From Argopecten irradians (lineage: Eukaryota > Mollusca > Bivalvia > Pectinida > Pectinidae), in assembly GCF_041381155.1 (NCBI RefSeq), contig NC_091135.1, positions 58,812,567 to 58,876,566 of the forward strand: DNA of 64,000 nucleotides, in the 5' to 3' direction. Of the stretch, positions 25,343 to 34,765 are shown piece by piece (positions within the stretch are counted from its first letter, which is position 1; each line of letters starts with the position of its first letter). The notes beneath the pieces are model-generated. The model was not told where the DNA came from and did no database searches. It saw only the letters and a list, made by a program, of their open reading frames with translations. The position numbers were made by a program, and so were the translations under genes.

Positions 25343-26995
25343 CCCATTCCTACGAGTGTAGTACTGGTTAATTTCCCCATCCCTACGAGTGTAGTACTGG
25401 TTTATTTCCCCATTCCTACGAGTGTAGTACTGGTTTATTTCCCCATTTCTACGAGTGTAGTACTGGTTTATTTCCCCATTCCTACGAGTGTAGTACTGGT
25501 TTATTTCCCCATTCCTACGAGTGTAGTACTGGTTTATTTCCCCATTCCTACGAGTAGTACTGGTTTATTTCCCCATTTCTACGGGTGTAGTACTGGTTTA
25601 TTTCCCCATTCCTACGAGTGTAGTACTGGTTTATTTCCCCGTTCCTACGAGTGTAGTATTGGTTTGTTTCCCAATTCCTACGAGTGTAGTACACTGGTTT
25701 ATTTCCCCATTCCTACGAGTGTAGTACTGGTTTATTTTCCCATTTCTACGAGTGTAGTACTGGTTTATTTCCCCATTCCTACGAGTAGTACTGGTTTATT
25801 TCCCCATTTCTACGGGTGTAGTACTGGTTTATTTCCCCATTCCTACGAGTGTAGTACTGGTTTATTTCCCCGTTCCTACGAGTGTAGTACTGGTTTATTT
25901 CCCCATTCCTACGAGTGTAGTACTGGTTTATTTCCCCATTTCTACGGGTGTAGTACTGGTTTATTTCCCCATTCCTACGAGTGTAGTACTGGTTTATTTC
26001 CCCGTTCCTACGAGTGTAGTATTGGTTTATTTCCCCGTTCCTACGAGTGTAGTATTGGTTTATTTCCCCATTCCTTACGAGTGTAGTACTGGTTTATTTC
26101 CCCATTCCTACGAGTGTAGTATTGGTTTATTTCCCCATTCCTACGAGTGTAGTACTGGTTTATTTCCCCATTCCTACGAGTGTAGTACTGGTTTATTTCC
26201 CCATTCCTACGAGTGTAGTATTGGTTTATTTCCCCATTCCTACGAGTGTAGTATTGGTTTATTTCCCCATTCCTACGAGTGTAGTACTGGTTTATTTCCC
26301 CATTCCTACGAGTAGTACTGGTTTATTTCCCCATTCCTACGAGTGTAGTACTGGTTTATTTCCCCATTCCTACGAGTGTAGTATTGGTTTATTTCCCCAT
26401 TCCTAACGAGTGTAGTATTGGTTTATTTTTCCCCATTCCTACGAGTGTAGTACTGGTTTATTTCCCCATTCCTACGAGTGTAGTATTGGTTTATTTCCCC
26501 ATTCCTACGAGTGAAGTACTGGTTTATTTCCCCATTCCTACGAGTGTAGGACTGGTTTTTTTCCCCATTCCTACGAGTGTAGTACTGGTTTATTTTCCCA
26601 TTCCTTACGAGTGTAGTACTGGTTTATTTCCCCATCCCTACGAGTGTAGTACTGGTTTATTTCCCCATTCCTACGAGTGTAGTATTGGTTTATTTCCCCA
26701 TTCCTACGAGTGTAGTATTGGTTTATTTCCCCATTCCTACGAGTGTAGTACTGGTTAATTTCCCCATTCCTACGAGTGTAGTATTGGTTTATTTCCCCAT
26801 TCCTACGAGTGTAGTATTGGTTTATTTCCCCATTCCTAAGAGTGTGGTATTGGTTTATTTCCCCATTCCTACGAGTATAGTACTGGTTAATTTCCCCATT
26901 CCTAAGAGTGTGGTATTGGTTTATTTCCCCATTCCTACGAGTGTAGTATTGGTTTATTTCCCCATTCCTACGAGTGTAGTACTGGTTTATTTCAT
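25343..26995. repeat. 33-bp minisatellite, about 50 units
   Basis: Units of 33 bp containing CCCCATTCCTACGAGTGTAG and TACTGGTTTATTT. Variants include TATTGG, 30-bp units lacking three bases, and one-base insertions that shift frames. It is in intron 1 of the minus-strand gene. Read on the transcribed (minus) strand most units contain GGAAATAAACC, that is a perfect AATAAA. Reading frames up to 259 residues are repeat by-products. There are no unique spacers, so it is not a CRISPR array. Confidence 0.95.
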
Positions 26996-27185
26996 GCAAT
27001 ACATTTACACTCGTATCACCTGAAAATAATATTGTATTACGCACATACACAGGCCATAAACCTCGTGACGTCATCACTGCGTTAACAAAATTACTATTTA
27101 ATATCTTTTTTTCTGAAACAATGTTCGTTTTACGTTATAGGGCACAAACAATGAAATTTGCGCTAAAATTATCACGCAATTTCCA

Positions 27186-27410
27186 TGTACATGAAGAATT
27201 GACTTGCAGTCGCGGTATTCTTCGAATTTATTTCAAAATGTCGGGTATCATAATTGTAAAATTGTAATAAAAACGTCGATGTGTGTGACAAAATACACTT
27301 TTATAGGGAGCCGAGGTTGTTTTTTTATAATATTTGTGACCCGAGGTTAGAATATCCCTATCCTTCATATCCACATATCAAAGAGTTTTATAATATTCCA
27401 TCTCGAGTCA
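27186..27410 (+). repeat. Dispersed repeat, copy 1
   Basis: Contains GAATTGACTTGCAGTCGCGG and ATTGTAAAATTGTAATAAAA, shared with 28356-28510, followed by TATCCACATAT, which occurs inverted in the second copy. Probably a degraded element. Confidence 0.5.
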
Positions 27411-28355
27411 TTGCTTACAATATTATTTATTAACGCATTCAATAGTAATATGTCATGACAAATACATATCTAAAATAAACGGAGTGATTTGTATGGGATT
27501 CAGAAATAAACAATTTCAGTAGGTTTATTAAGGTCTTCATGGGCAAATTGAACAAAGGATCATCGTTGTCACGGAATATTTTATAACTTTATAGCTTTTT
27601 TCTCATCTGAGCAATTTGTATCGAACTTTTCTATGACCTTGGTGTGTTTTATTTAAACCTGGGAAAATATGTTGTCTAAGGGCAGCTCAATGACTGAAAA
27701 CCCTACAAACTCGTTTCCTTGTTCAAATAACGATTGATGACTATTACATATACGAGTATGCATAGGACAACATAACATTACATTTATGTGGTGCATTTCA
27801 CTCGGTACAGTTTTCGTATTTTTTTTTAGATACCGTATCGATTTGGATTATATACAATTTTAAGATGGTGATATTGGAAAGAATTTTCATTGCTCTGGTA
27901 AGTCAATACAGATTTACACGGAAACCTCATGCATAATGCGTTATTATCCTACCCATATTTATCTTTAGTTGGTTCGTCAGTGATAGAGTGATAAACATTT
28001 CATCATTGTCAGTTCGCTTCCATCAACAGGAATAAATAAGTCATAGCTGTTTTAAATTAATACATGAATTTCAAATGGATTCTTCCATTGTTAACATTGC
28101 TCTAGTGTTTCACTGCTAACTCCACAGAAAGAAGAAAACCTTTTTTCTGTGCTGGCGTGTCTTTCATGGTGTTGTCGTTTATATTTCTCACTGACAATCC
28201 CAGTCCCATGGGGTATAAGATGTATAAAACACGACTGTTCCTCTCCAAATTATGTTTCACAACTGAACGTGATTTTGAAAAAGCATGTTATTTTAACTAA
28301 TTTACAGTAAAGTATGTGGGGTTCGTGATAATAATAGCACCCATTTTTGTGTAGA

Positions 28356-28510
28356 ATGGAGAATTGTCTTGCAGTCGCGGTTTTCCTTAGAACTTATCAC
28401 TGTAGACTGCTCAAAATGGTTAGATATCTTCATTGTAAAATTGTGATAAAACGTCCAAATATCAGAGGAAAACGTTCTTTAATATGTGGATATAAAGGAT
28501 ATGGATATTC
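28356..28510 (+). repeat. Dispersed repeat, copy 2
   Basis: GAGAATTGTCTTGCAGTCGC and CATTGTAAAATTGTGATAAA match copy 1. The following ATATGTGGATATAAAGGATA matches copy 1 in reverse complement, suggesting an internal inversion or foldback arrangement. Confidence 0.5.
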
Positions 28511-28976
28511 CATCTTCAGGATCGCAAAATAGTTTAAACACCTCGGCAAGCCTGGGGTTTTACTACAGTTTGTGATCCTCAGGTAGACTCTCTCTTATAT
28601 AGTATTATACATACTGTCAAAATGTCTGAAAAGGTTCTTTTACTTATAGTAAGTTGTAAATAAATGAAAAGTCGCTGCCATACCGCCCTTCCTTATATTA
28701 TCATCAGACGTTTACATTTTGTATTGAAATGTATTTCTCTGTTTGTGACAGATTGTTTTGTTATATTTCAAGTGACATTTTATAAATGAAAAAAAAAACA
28801 TAAAAAAACCAATCGTTTCATTCAAAATATGCCAAAATAAATGTTTTCGTTACTCAAGGTTGTTGTTGAAGGATATTATCAAAGAACACAATATGAATAT
28901 AACATTGCAGAGTGTACTCATTCGTTTGTAAGGTTTTACAGTCAACTGATGGCGATATAAACGCTAGAACAAATCG

Positions 28977-29340
28977 TTAAAGATGCTCCACCGCTGACAA
29001 ATGGTATTTTTTTCACTATTAAAAACAGGAGCAGACAATTTAGTATTTTTCTTCGGTTACAAAAGTTACTTAATTTACACCATTACCGCCATTGAAAAGT
29101 TTGAGCTTCTAATTTTACTTCAAATTGAAAATATAAAAAATAATAAATTGCATCCCGAAAAAAATCCGTGGCACTATATCCTGTATGGAATTAAGTTTGA
29201 TTGCTCATGCACCAAAGGCAAAATAATTTTTTTGTATTATTTTTTTGTGATAATAAGACATATATATACACGATTAAACACCAATTATTGTTCAAATGAT
29301 GAATATCATTTATGCTCTGTCGACGGTGGAGCATCTTTAA
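28977..29340. mobile_element. TTAA-bounded MITE, copy 1 (364 bp)
   Basis: Starts TTAAAGATGCTCCACCGCTG and ends with the inverted equivalent GGTGGAGCATCTTTAA. A second copy in opposite orientation lies at 55364-55735 and an end fragment at 12118-12173. TTAA at both edges fits a TTAA target duplication, as in the piggyBac superfamily, but no transposase is present. A 114-residue frame across it is spurious. Confidence 0.8.
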
Positions 29341-29557
29341 GTTAAAAGTGATACCTTATACATATCTATGTATAAACACTTTGTGTTTGATTAGAAATAA
29401 CCAAAGTGATAAATTCACGCTAACAAGTATAGGGTTTAAGTTTATTTTTGTGTCAATCTGAAAAATGAAAAGTAAAGTGACACATTTTGACATGAGGATT
29501 TTTTTTTCAAACTTCAAACCTAAATATTATTATATTAAATATTATATTTGTACTTAC

Positions 29558-29624
29558 CTGCTGATGTTATAGGGAGTAAAACGGCGAAGCAGAAGGTAAG
29601 TTTTCCCGCCCAAGCTAAACACAT
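29558..29624 (-). CDS. FAMeT-domain membrane protein, exon 1 (signal peptide)
   Basis: The ATG at 29624-29622 opens a 22-residue signal peptide: a Lys at position 8, a hydrophobic core LTFCFAVLLP, then ITSA as a plausible cleavage site. The last G (29558) is followed by GTAAGTA, a consensus donor. Joining this phase-1 donor to the acceptor before 7911 gives Glu as residue 23 and runs straight into the FAMeT domain. The 344-residue protein is complete: signal peptide, FAMeT domain, Thr-rich stalk, Cys segment, transmembrane helix, short tail. I inferred this join from signal-peptide content, splice consensus and phase; the 21.6-kb intron makes an intervening exon possible. No TATA box is obvious upstream. 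Confidence 0.75.
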
Positions 29625-30080
29625 GATAAATATGTCTAATTAAACATCGGATACACAGGAGAAGGTGTAATGTTCCCGTAAGGACGCTAGGATCTACATG
29701 GTGATCCTAATGGGCATTTACCGTCAAAGTACTAGCAGCAAGTGAAAAACGAGGTGTCAGACCCAAAGACAGTCGTCTCCAATCGATATCGGAATAACCA
29801 AAGCTAATTTAAACATCAAATATGCTGTTATTTCTACATATGACATAAACTATTTACACTTTTTCGATATATTTATACTATATATTTATATCATATGATA
29901 TTATCTAAAAGGATGCTTCCATAACAGCTGTGGTCAATGGTGAACAACCATTAAAATATCAAATATACTAAAATCTGAAATAAAAGTAAGTTATATCAAC
30001 GCTTATAATATTTTAGACTATTTGGTAAAACAAAATACGTTGTGTGATTCCATTGATTTTTCAATGTGTTAGTTTTCTAA
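29625..30080. other. Upstream region of the FAMeT gene
   Basis: Lies 5' of the minus-strand start codon. It should hold the 5' UTR and promoter, or a further non-coding exon. No motif could be assigned. Confidence 0.35.
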
Positions 30081-30195
30081 ATAAATACGAAAATCGATGT
30101 CTCTATTGTGACTTCCCGATAACGTCGAGAGAATAGCGCGAAAACCCTGTGTAATCGTGACGTCACAATAGAGACATCGATTTTTCGTATTTACA
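30081..30195. repeat. Foldback palindrome with CRE in one arm
   Basis: TAAATACGAAAATCGATGTC and TCTATTGTGAC pair with GTCACAATAGA and GACATCGATTTTTCGTATTTA around a GC-richer loop. TGACGTCA sits in the right arm at about 30159. Confidence 0.85.
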
Positions 30196-30292
30196 ATGTA
30201 TTTGGAATATTTGGGAAAATATTAGGTAATCGTACGTTTATTTTATTTTTATGAAGTAGTCTTAAAAGTTGATCATCAATTTTGTTAATTAT

Positions 30293-30429
30293 TTAAGCAT
30301 TTATTTCAATGTTTTTTATTTAAAGAAATTTTTTTGCAAAGTGTGTGAATACGCGAATTCACAGAGTTTGCAAAACAAAATTTCTTTCATACCCTGATGA
30401 AATTAAAATATAGTGACATCAATGCTTAA
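30293..30429. mobile_element. TTAA-bounded short MITE (137 bp)
   Basis: Begins TTAAGCATTTATTTCA and ends TGACATCAATGCTTAA, with an inner hairpin (AAATTTTTTTGCAAA/TTTGCAAAACAAAATTT). The right end recurs at 49000-49032. Confidence 0.7.
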
Positions 30430-30836
30430 GGTAGTTGCATACTTTTGAAAACCGCGCCAATTCATATGACGCTAAATTAAACCGGATACTGCGGAGGCCG
30501 TCTGTTGACCTCGGGTCACAGAATATGACGTCATGACGATTGTTAAATACATAGCGCCCCAATTATATATGGCGACAAAGTGATTTTTTTTAAAACGGCG
30601 GACGTCGTATGCAAATCGTAACTATTTACTTACAAGTAAATCTAGTGTATCAGCAAAATAATCCATTATTGTTTGGTTCGCTATTCAAACACCGGAGGTA
30701 ACGTTCGTCGTAATAAAGGATAAGAGCGGACCGAAATTCCGGAAATGGCATACGGATTGTTGAATATGTTATAGTAGTGCATTCCGTGCGTCACGATAGT
30801 GCGTTTCGTATGTATTGTCTATAATCTGTTATATTG
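30430..30836. other. Unassigned spacer
   Basis: Contains an ATGACGTCATGAC motif near 30527. No gene or repeat recognised. Confidence 0.4.
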
Positions 30837-31592
30837 TTATGTATGACACTAAATACATGTAGTTATGAGATAAGGGAGATAACTCCTATAGCTTTTTTTA
30901 TCAATACATCCTATAAAGGTCATATCATTAATCTAGGTTATAGAACTTTCTAGAATATAATCATGTATAAACAAATATGTTTGTAAACATGTTGATTTTA
31001 AGTAGAGATCTAGAATGATCTATTTCCAGAAAGTTATGTGTGTTTATTTGTTTACTGCTTTTAGTTAGATATTTCTAGAAGTAGAAGATTCTCCAATAGT
31101 CTTGAATTAGGGTTTAGCTATATATACTCCAGCTGTCCAAGGCTAATCAGAACTGTAATGAGACCTGTAATAAGACATATCAAGAATTGTACAGCGCCAT
31201 ATAAGATTCTATTGGGAGAGCTATTGTGACTTTATCTGTGGATTATTACAACACTTTGTGTGGATTTATTCATATTGCCTGGAACTTTACAAATCATCGG
31301 TGGACATTCAATTTCCTTGTGGATTTGTGATTATTGTTAATTTGAAACCTGGAAGGATCAAGGATTATACCAGGACATTCGCATACAGATAAGTAACACT
31401 TTAAATCATCGTACTACTCTTGTACCACCACCAATTACTTTAGACATTGTAAACCATCTCTGTATAATATTGTATATATAATTAAATTGTGTTTTGAATT
31501 TAGCTGCAGGTTTCTCATTTCTGTTATTCGTTCATGTAACAATATGTATTATCCCAATCGGGTCTTATTTGTTAATTTTAGACAACACACCA
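30837..31592 (+). mobile_element. Putative 5' LTR of the Ty3/Gypsy element
   Basis: Non-coding sequence from TGTTATGTATGACACTA to GACAACACA, immediately before a primer-binding-like TGGTGTCAGAATAATGG (31592-31608) and the gag start. TG...CA ends and the position argue for an LTR, but the element is truncated downstream so there is no second LTR to compare. The 5' limit is a guess. Confidence 0.5.
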
Positions 31593-31605
31593 TGGTGTCA
31601 GAATA

Positions 31606-32683
31606 ATGGAGACGTTAAAACCATCGCCGCTTTTGAGTTTCGAGGGGAATGTGGCAGAGAACTGGAGAAAATGGAAACAAGGGTTCCAGTTTTATTTAGA
31701 AGCCACGGAGTCTCACAAGAAATCGAAAAAAAACTCCAGGGCGCGCAAAACTCCAGGGCGCGCTGCTACTACACGTGGTTGGAGATGAAGGGATAAATGT
31801 CTTCAATATCTTCCAATTCCCGAATGACGTTGGTAAAATCGTGCCCCTGCTACAAAAGTATGAAGCTCAAAAAAGGAATGTTAATTATCCCAAAGAAAGG
31901 TTAGAAAAGTGACAGGCGTATACGGGCCAACACAGTGTTGACAAAATAAACTAAAAACAAAGCAAATTTGACAAAAAAGAATTGTACAACACTTGACAAA
32001 AAACGACTGCTTTTATGGTTTGCTGACGACGTTTGTTTGTGAAACTACTGTCAAAAGTAAACTGCTTTAGTGTATTTTGACAAGGCGTATATGGGCCATC
32101 GTATATGAGAGATATATTTTTTTCTCGATCCCAGGGACGGTCAAAGACAATCGACCAATTTGTCACAGAATTTAAAAAAAATCAGGCCAAAAAGTGCGAA
32201 TTCGCAGACTTCTATGAGAGTCTTATTAAGGACAGAATTGTCGGGGTAATTACGTCAGACACGGTTAGGGCCAGGTTGTTAAGGGAACCTGAACTATCAT
32301 TAAGAAAAGCAGTCGATATCTGTCGCGTTGCGGAGACAAAAAGTGCACTGTTAAAAGACTTTAATGAAACGACTAGTCATGATGATCACAAAGTTCACGT
32401 AGTCAAACAGAAAAAGTCAAGTCAGTCTACAGGGTATCCCAAATCTAAAAATGGTTCTAGTACGAGGAAAAGAGGTCAAAAACCTAGTTCTAACAATTCA
32501 CACAGAAGGAAATCATGTGGTAAATGTGGTACCATCCACCCAGACAATGCCCAGCTTTTGGTAGGACATATTACAAATGTGGTGTTTAAAATCAGTACAA
32601 GTCCATGTGTACGTCTACTGCTACAACAACAACTACAAGTCAGACTGTCAATCACCGGAAGTAGGAAACTACATTTAATGTAA
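31606..32683 (+). pseudogene. Gypsy-type gag, broken
   Basis: A reading frame opens in the primer-binding region and encodes a Gag-like start (FEGNVAENWRKWKQGFQFYL). It continues as Gag after an insertion near 31905-32105 (TIDQFVTEFKKNQAKKCEF, then ARLLREPELSLRKAVDICR), with a basic tail and the beginning of a CxxC zinc knuckle (KSCGKCG) whose remainder is degraded. Gag packages element RNA into particles. Frameshifts and an internal insertion make this copy inactive. It is an invertebrate Ty3/Gypsy (Metaviridae-type) relic, described here only as found. Confidence 0.75.
31905..32105. mobile_element. ~180-bp insertion in gag with direct-repeat edges
   Basis: GACAGGCGTATACGGGCCA near 31910 and GACAAGGCGTATATGGGCCA near 32080 bracket AT-rich sequence rich in TTGACAAAA. 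Gag similarity stops before it and resumes after it. The element type is unknown. Confidence 0.5.
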
Positions 32684-32691
32684 ACAATCAT

Positions 32692-32966
32692 ATGATTGAT
32701 TTGAAGTTGAACACCGCTGCTGAAGCAAACGTGATACCTGAGAAAGTGTTCCGACAAGTTAAAGGCAAGACAAAACTACAAATATCCAACCCCAAGCTCT
32801 CAACCTCCATTGGCCAAGGTATTTCTGTGTTAAGTAAATGTACTCTGCTGTGTAAAAACAAACACAAAACAGCTAATGAGGAATTCTTTGTGGTGAAACT
32901 TGACTCTATGCCTGTCACAGGACAAAAAACCTGTGAGGAAGTACAAGATACAGTCAACGCAGTCAA
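32692..32966 (+). pseudogene. Gypsy-type aspartic protease remnant
   Basis: The frame carries a protease-like pattern with AEANVIPEKVF following the catalytic region. The expected catalytic Asp-Thr/Ser-Gly triplet is altered (an Asn and an Ala occupy it), so the enzyme would be inactive. It lies in the normal order between gag and reverse transcriptase. Confidence 0.6.
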
Positions 32967-32989
32967 CTCGGATAAACATTAGAAATTAC

Positions 32990-33680
32990 TAGACAAGTTC
33001 AGTTATTTGTTCAGCGACAAGTAAAGTTGTTTACCTGGCGAGCATCATATTGGAGTAGATCCATCAGTGTGTCCTGTTGTTCATGCACCGAGTCGTCTAC
33101 CTGTAGCATTAAGGGATCGTGTACTTGATGAACTTTCAAGAAGGGAGGAACTCGATGTGATAGTGGAAGTAGATCAGCCCATCGAATAGGTAAGCTCAAT
33201 GGGTGTCGTCGAAAAACCTAATTATTGTTTCAAACGGTTGCCATATGTAATTAAAACTGCACCAGAAGGTGTAATATTCTGCATGGCATTGATCGTGCCA
33301 AATCGATAATTGAGGACAATCTCATATGAAGTACAACACATGAAGGACACGACAGTAGACTGGAACAAGTCCTTAGTCGGTTACAAAACAAAGGAATGAG
33401 TCTCAACAAGGATAAGTGCCAAATAGGGCTTACAGTGGTAGTTTACTTTTGACATAAAAATTTGGGGGAAGGAATACAGCCAGATGATACAAAGGTCAAT
33501 GCTATACTGGAAATGTCTACATCCAACAACAAGAAAGAATTACAGCGATTATTAGGTATGATAAACTACCTGGCAAAATTTGTATAGGATCTGTCAATAA
33601 TCGCTACATCACACTGTGAACAGTTGAAAAATGATGCGCTATGGGAATGGGAGTCAAGGCAGGAATAATCCTTCAATTAG
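32990..33680 (+). pseudogene. Gypsy-type reverse transcriptase, deleted remnant
   Basis: Pieces of the reverse-transcriptase N-terminal region (RLPVALRDRVLDELSRREEL, then an MGVVEKPN-like stretch) are followed directly by the thumb/connection region (NKGMSLNKDKCQIGL, later KKELQRLLGMINYLAKF). The palm part carrying the catalytic Asp-Asp motif is missing, and several stops and frameshifts are present. This copy is dead. Confidence 0.7.
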
Positions 33681-33724
33681 CTACTAACGCACCACTTTTA
33701 TAGTTTTATGATGTATCAAAACCA

Positions 33725-34138
33725 GTGAAGTTGTCTGTAGATGCATCTATGTACGGGGTAGGAGCTGTACTTCTACAACAGGACAGACCGGTGGAATATA
33801 CATCAAACACTCTAAATGATACACAGAGAGGGTACGCACAGATCGAAAGAGAATTATTAGCGATTGTATATGGCTGTGAACGTTTTCATCAGTATGTGTA
33901 TGGCAGATATGTTTTGGTGGAAACCGATCATCAACCTCTGGTGACTATAATGTATAGTATTAAGGTCATAGGGGAGACAACTCCAGGACTACAACGGCTA
34001 CTAATGACACTGCAGAGATATCAGCTTCAAGTTGTTTACAAGCCAGGCAAAGAAATGCGTATCGCAGATCAGTTGTCAAGACCACCATTATTTTATTGTG
34101 AAAATGAGGATGACCTTACAGAGGACGTTGAGGCATAA
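33725..34138 (+). pseudogene. Gypsy-type RNase H domain
   Basis: An open 137-codon stretch with LSVDASMYGVGAVLLQ, YAQIERELLAIVYGCERFH and VETDHQPLV, the DASxxGxGAVL / EREL / TDHxPL pattern of Ty3/Gypsy RNase H. It degrades the RNA of RNA-DNA hybrids in an active element. It sits between the decayed reverse transcriptase and the integrase, and ends at TAA shortly before the integrase frame. Confidence 0.85.
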
Positions 34139-34219
34139 ATTCATCTCGTAATGAATAGTTTACCTGTAACTACTACAAAGTTTGAGGAATTTCAGAGAGA
34201 AACGTTCTAGGACACCACT

Positions 34220-34765
34220 TTGCAAGAACGCACCAAAGTAATTCAGGATGGTTGGCCGGACGACAAACGTAAAGTTCCGCAGTGTGTTCAACCATACTTT
34301 AATGAGAAAGCTGAATTTACCGGAAATGAAGGCATTGTGTTCAAACATGACCGTATTGCAGTGCCAGCGAGTATGAGAAAACACATACTCGAAATAATCC
34401 ATGAATGCCATTTTGGAATGAAGCCATGTAAGGCTCGAGCACGTGAAGCAGTATATTGCCCTGGTATGAATAGTCAAATAGAGGACTTTATGTCTAAGTG
34501 TGATGTGTGCTGTTCCTATAGAAACGCCAATACGCGGGAACCTTTAAAACCTCACGAGATATCTGCTGGACTGTGGGAGAAGATAGGGACAGACTTGTTT
34601 CAATTTGATGGACATTCATACTTGTTAGTTGTTGACTACCACTCAAGTTTAAAAAAATGTTAATATTGAGTGATACACGCTCGACTACAGTAACCAGTCG
34701 CATAGCAAGATACGGAATTCCAAGAAGTAGTATCCGATAATGGTCCTCGATATAGTTCAAGGGAT
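34220..34765 (+). pseudogene. Gypsy-type integrase, 5' part
   Basis: Zinc-binding HHCC region (IIHECHFG ... KCDVC) with the AREAVYCPGM motif (usually YWPGM), then the start of the catalytic core (KIGTDLFQFDGHSYLLVVDY with its first Asp). A frame break follows near 34663; similarity continues to the second Asp region (SDNGPRYSS) and stops where a TIR element is inserted near 34766. Confidence 0.8.

Larger units (their letters stand above)
7912..29557 (-). other. Intron 1 of the FAMeT gene, 21.6 kb
   Basis: Bounded by CAG/GTAAGTA (minus strand, GT at 29557-29556) and TTCCAG. It contains the repeats and elements listed separately. Parts in which I see nothing beyond AT-rich sequence: 7912-8422, 8586-9259 (one small hairpin at 9000-9027 with arms CGGCTTCGG/CCGAAGCCG), 9421-10145, 10317-11970 (10500-10760 is loosely CATCAT-rich), 12174-12789, 12898-13872, 16950-17690, 19530-21008, 22218-22850, 22927-23757, 24115-25340 and 28511-28976. 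Confidence 0.7.

Noticed and set aside
25343..26995. CRISPR array
   Set aside because: 33-bp units are directly abutting without unique spacers, and the DNA is clearly animal.
25307..27077. Repetitive FPIPTSVVLVY-type proteins and their minus-strand counterparts
   Set aside because: By-product of the 33-bp minisatellite; frequent indels break any single frame.
29001..29345. 114-residue plus-strand frame
   Set aside because: Lies within the TTAA-bounded MITE; the other copy is not open in the same frame.
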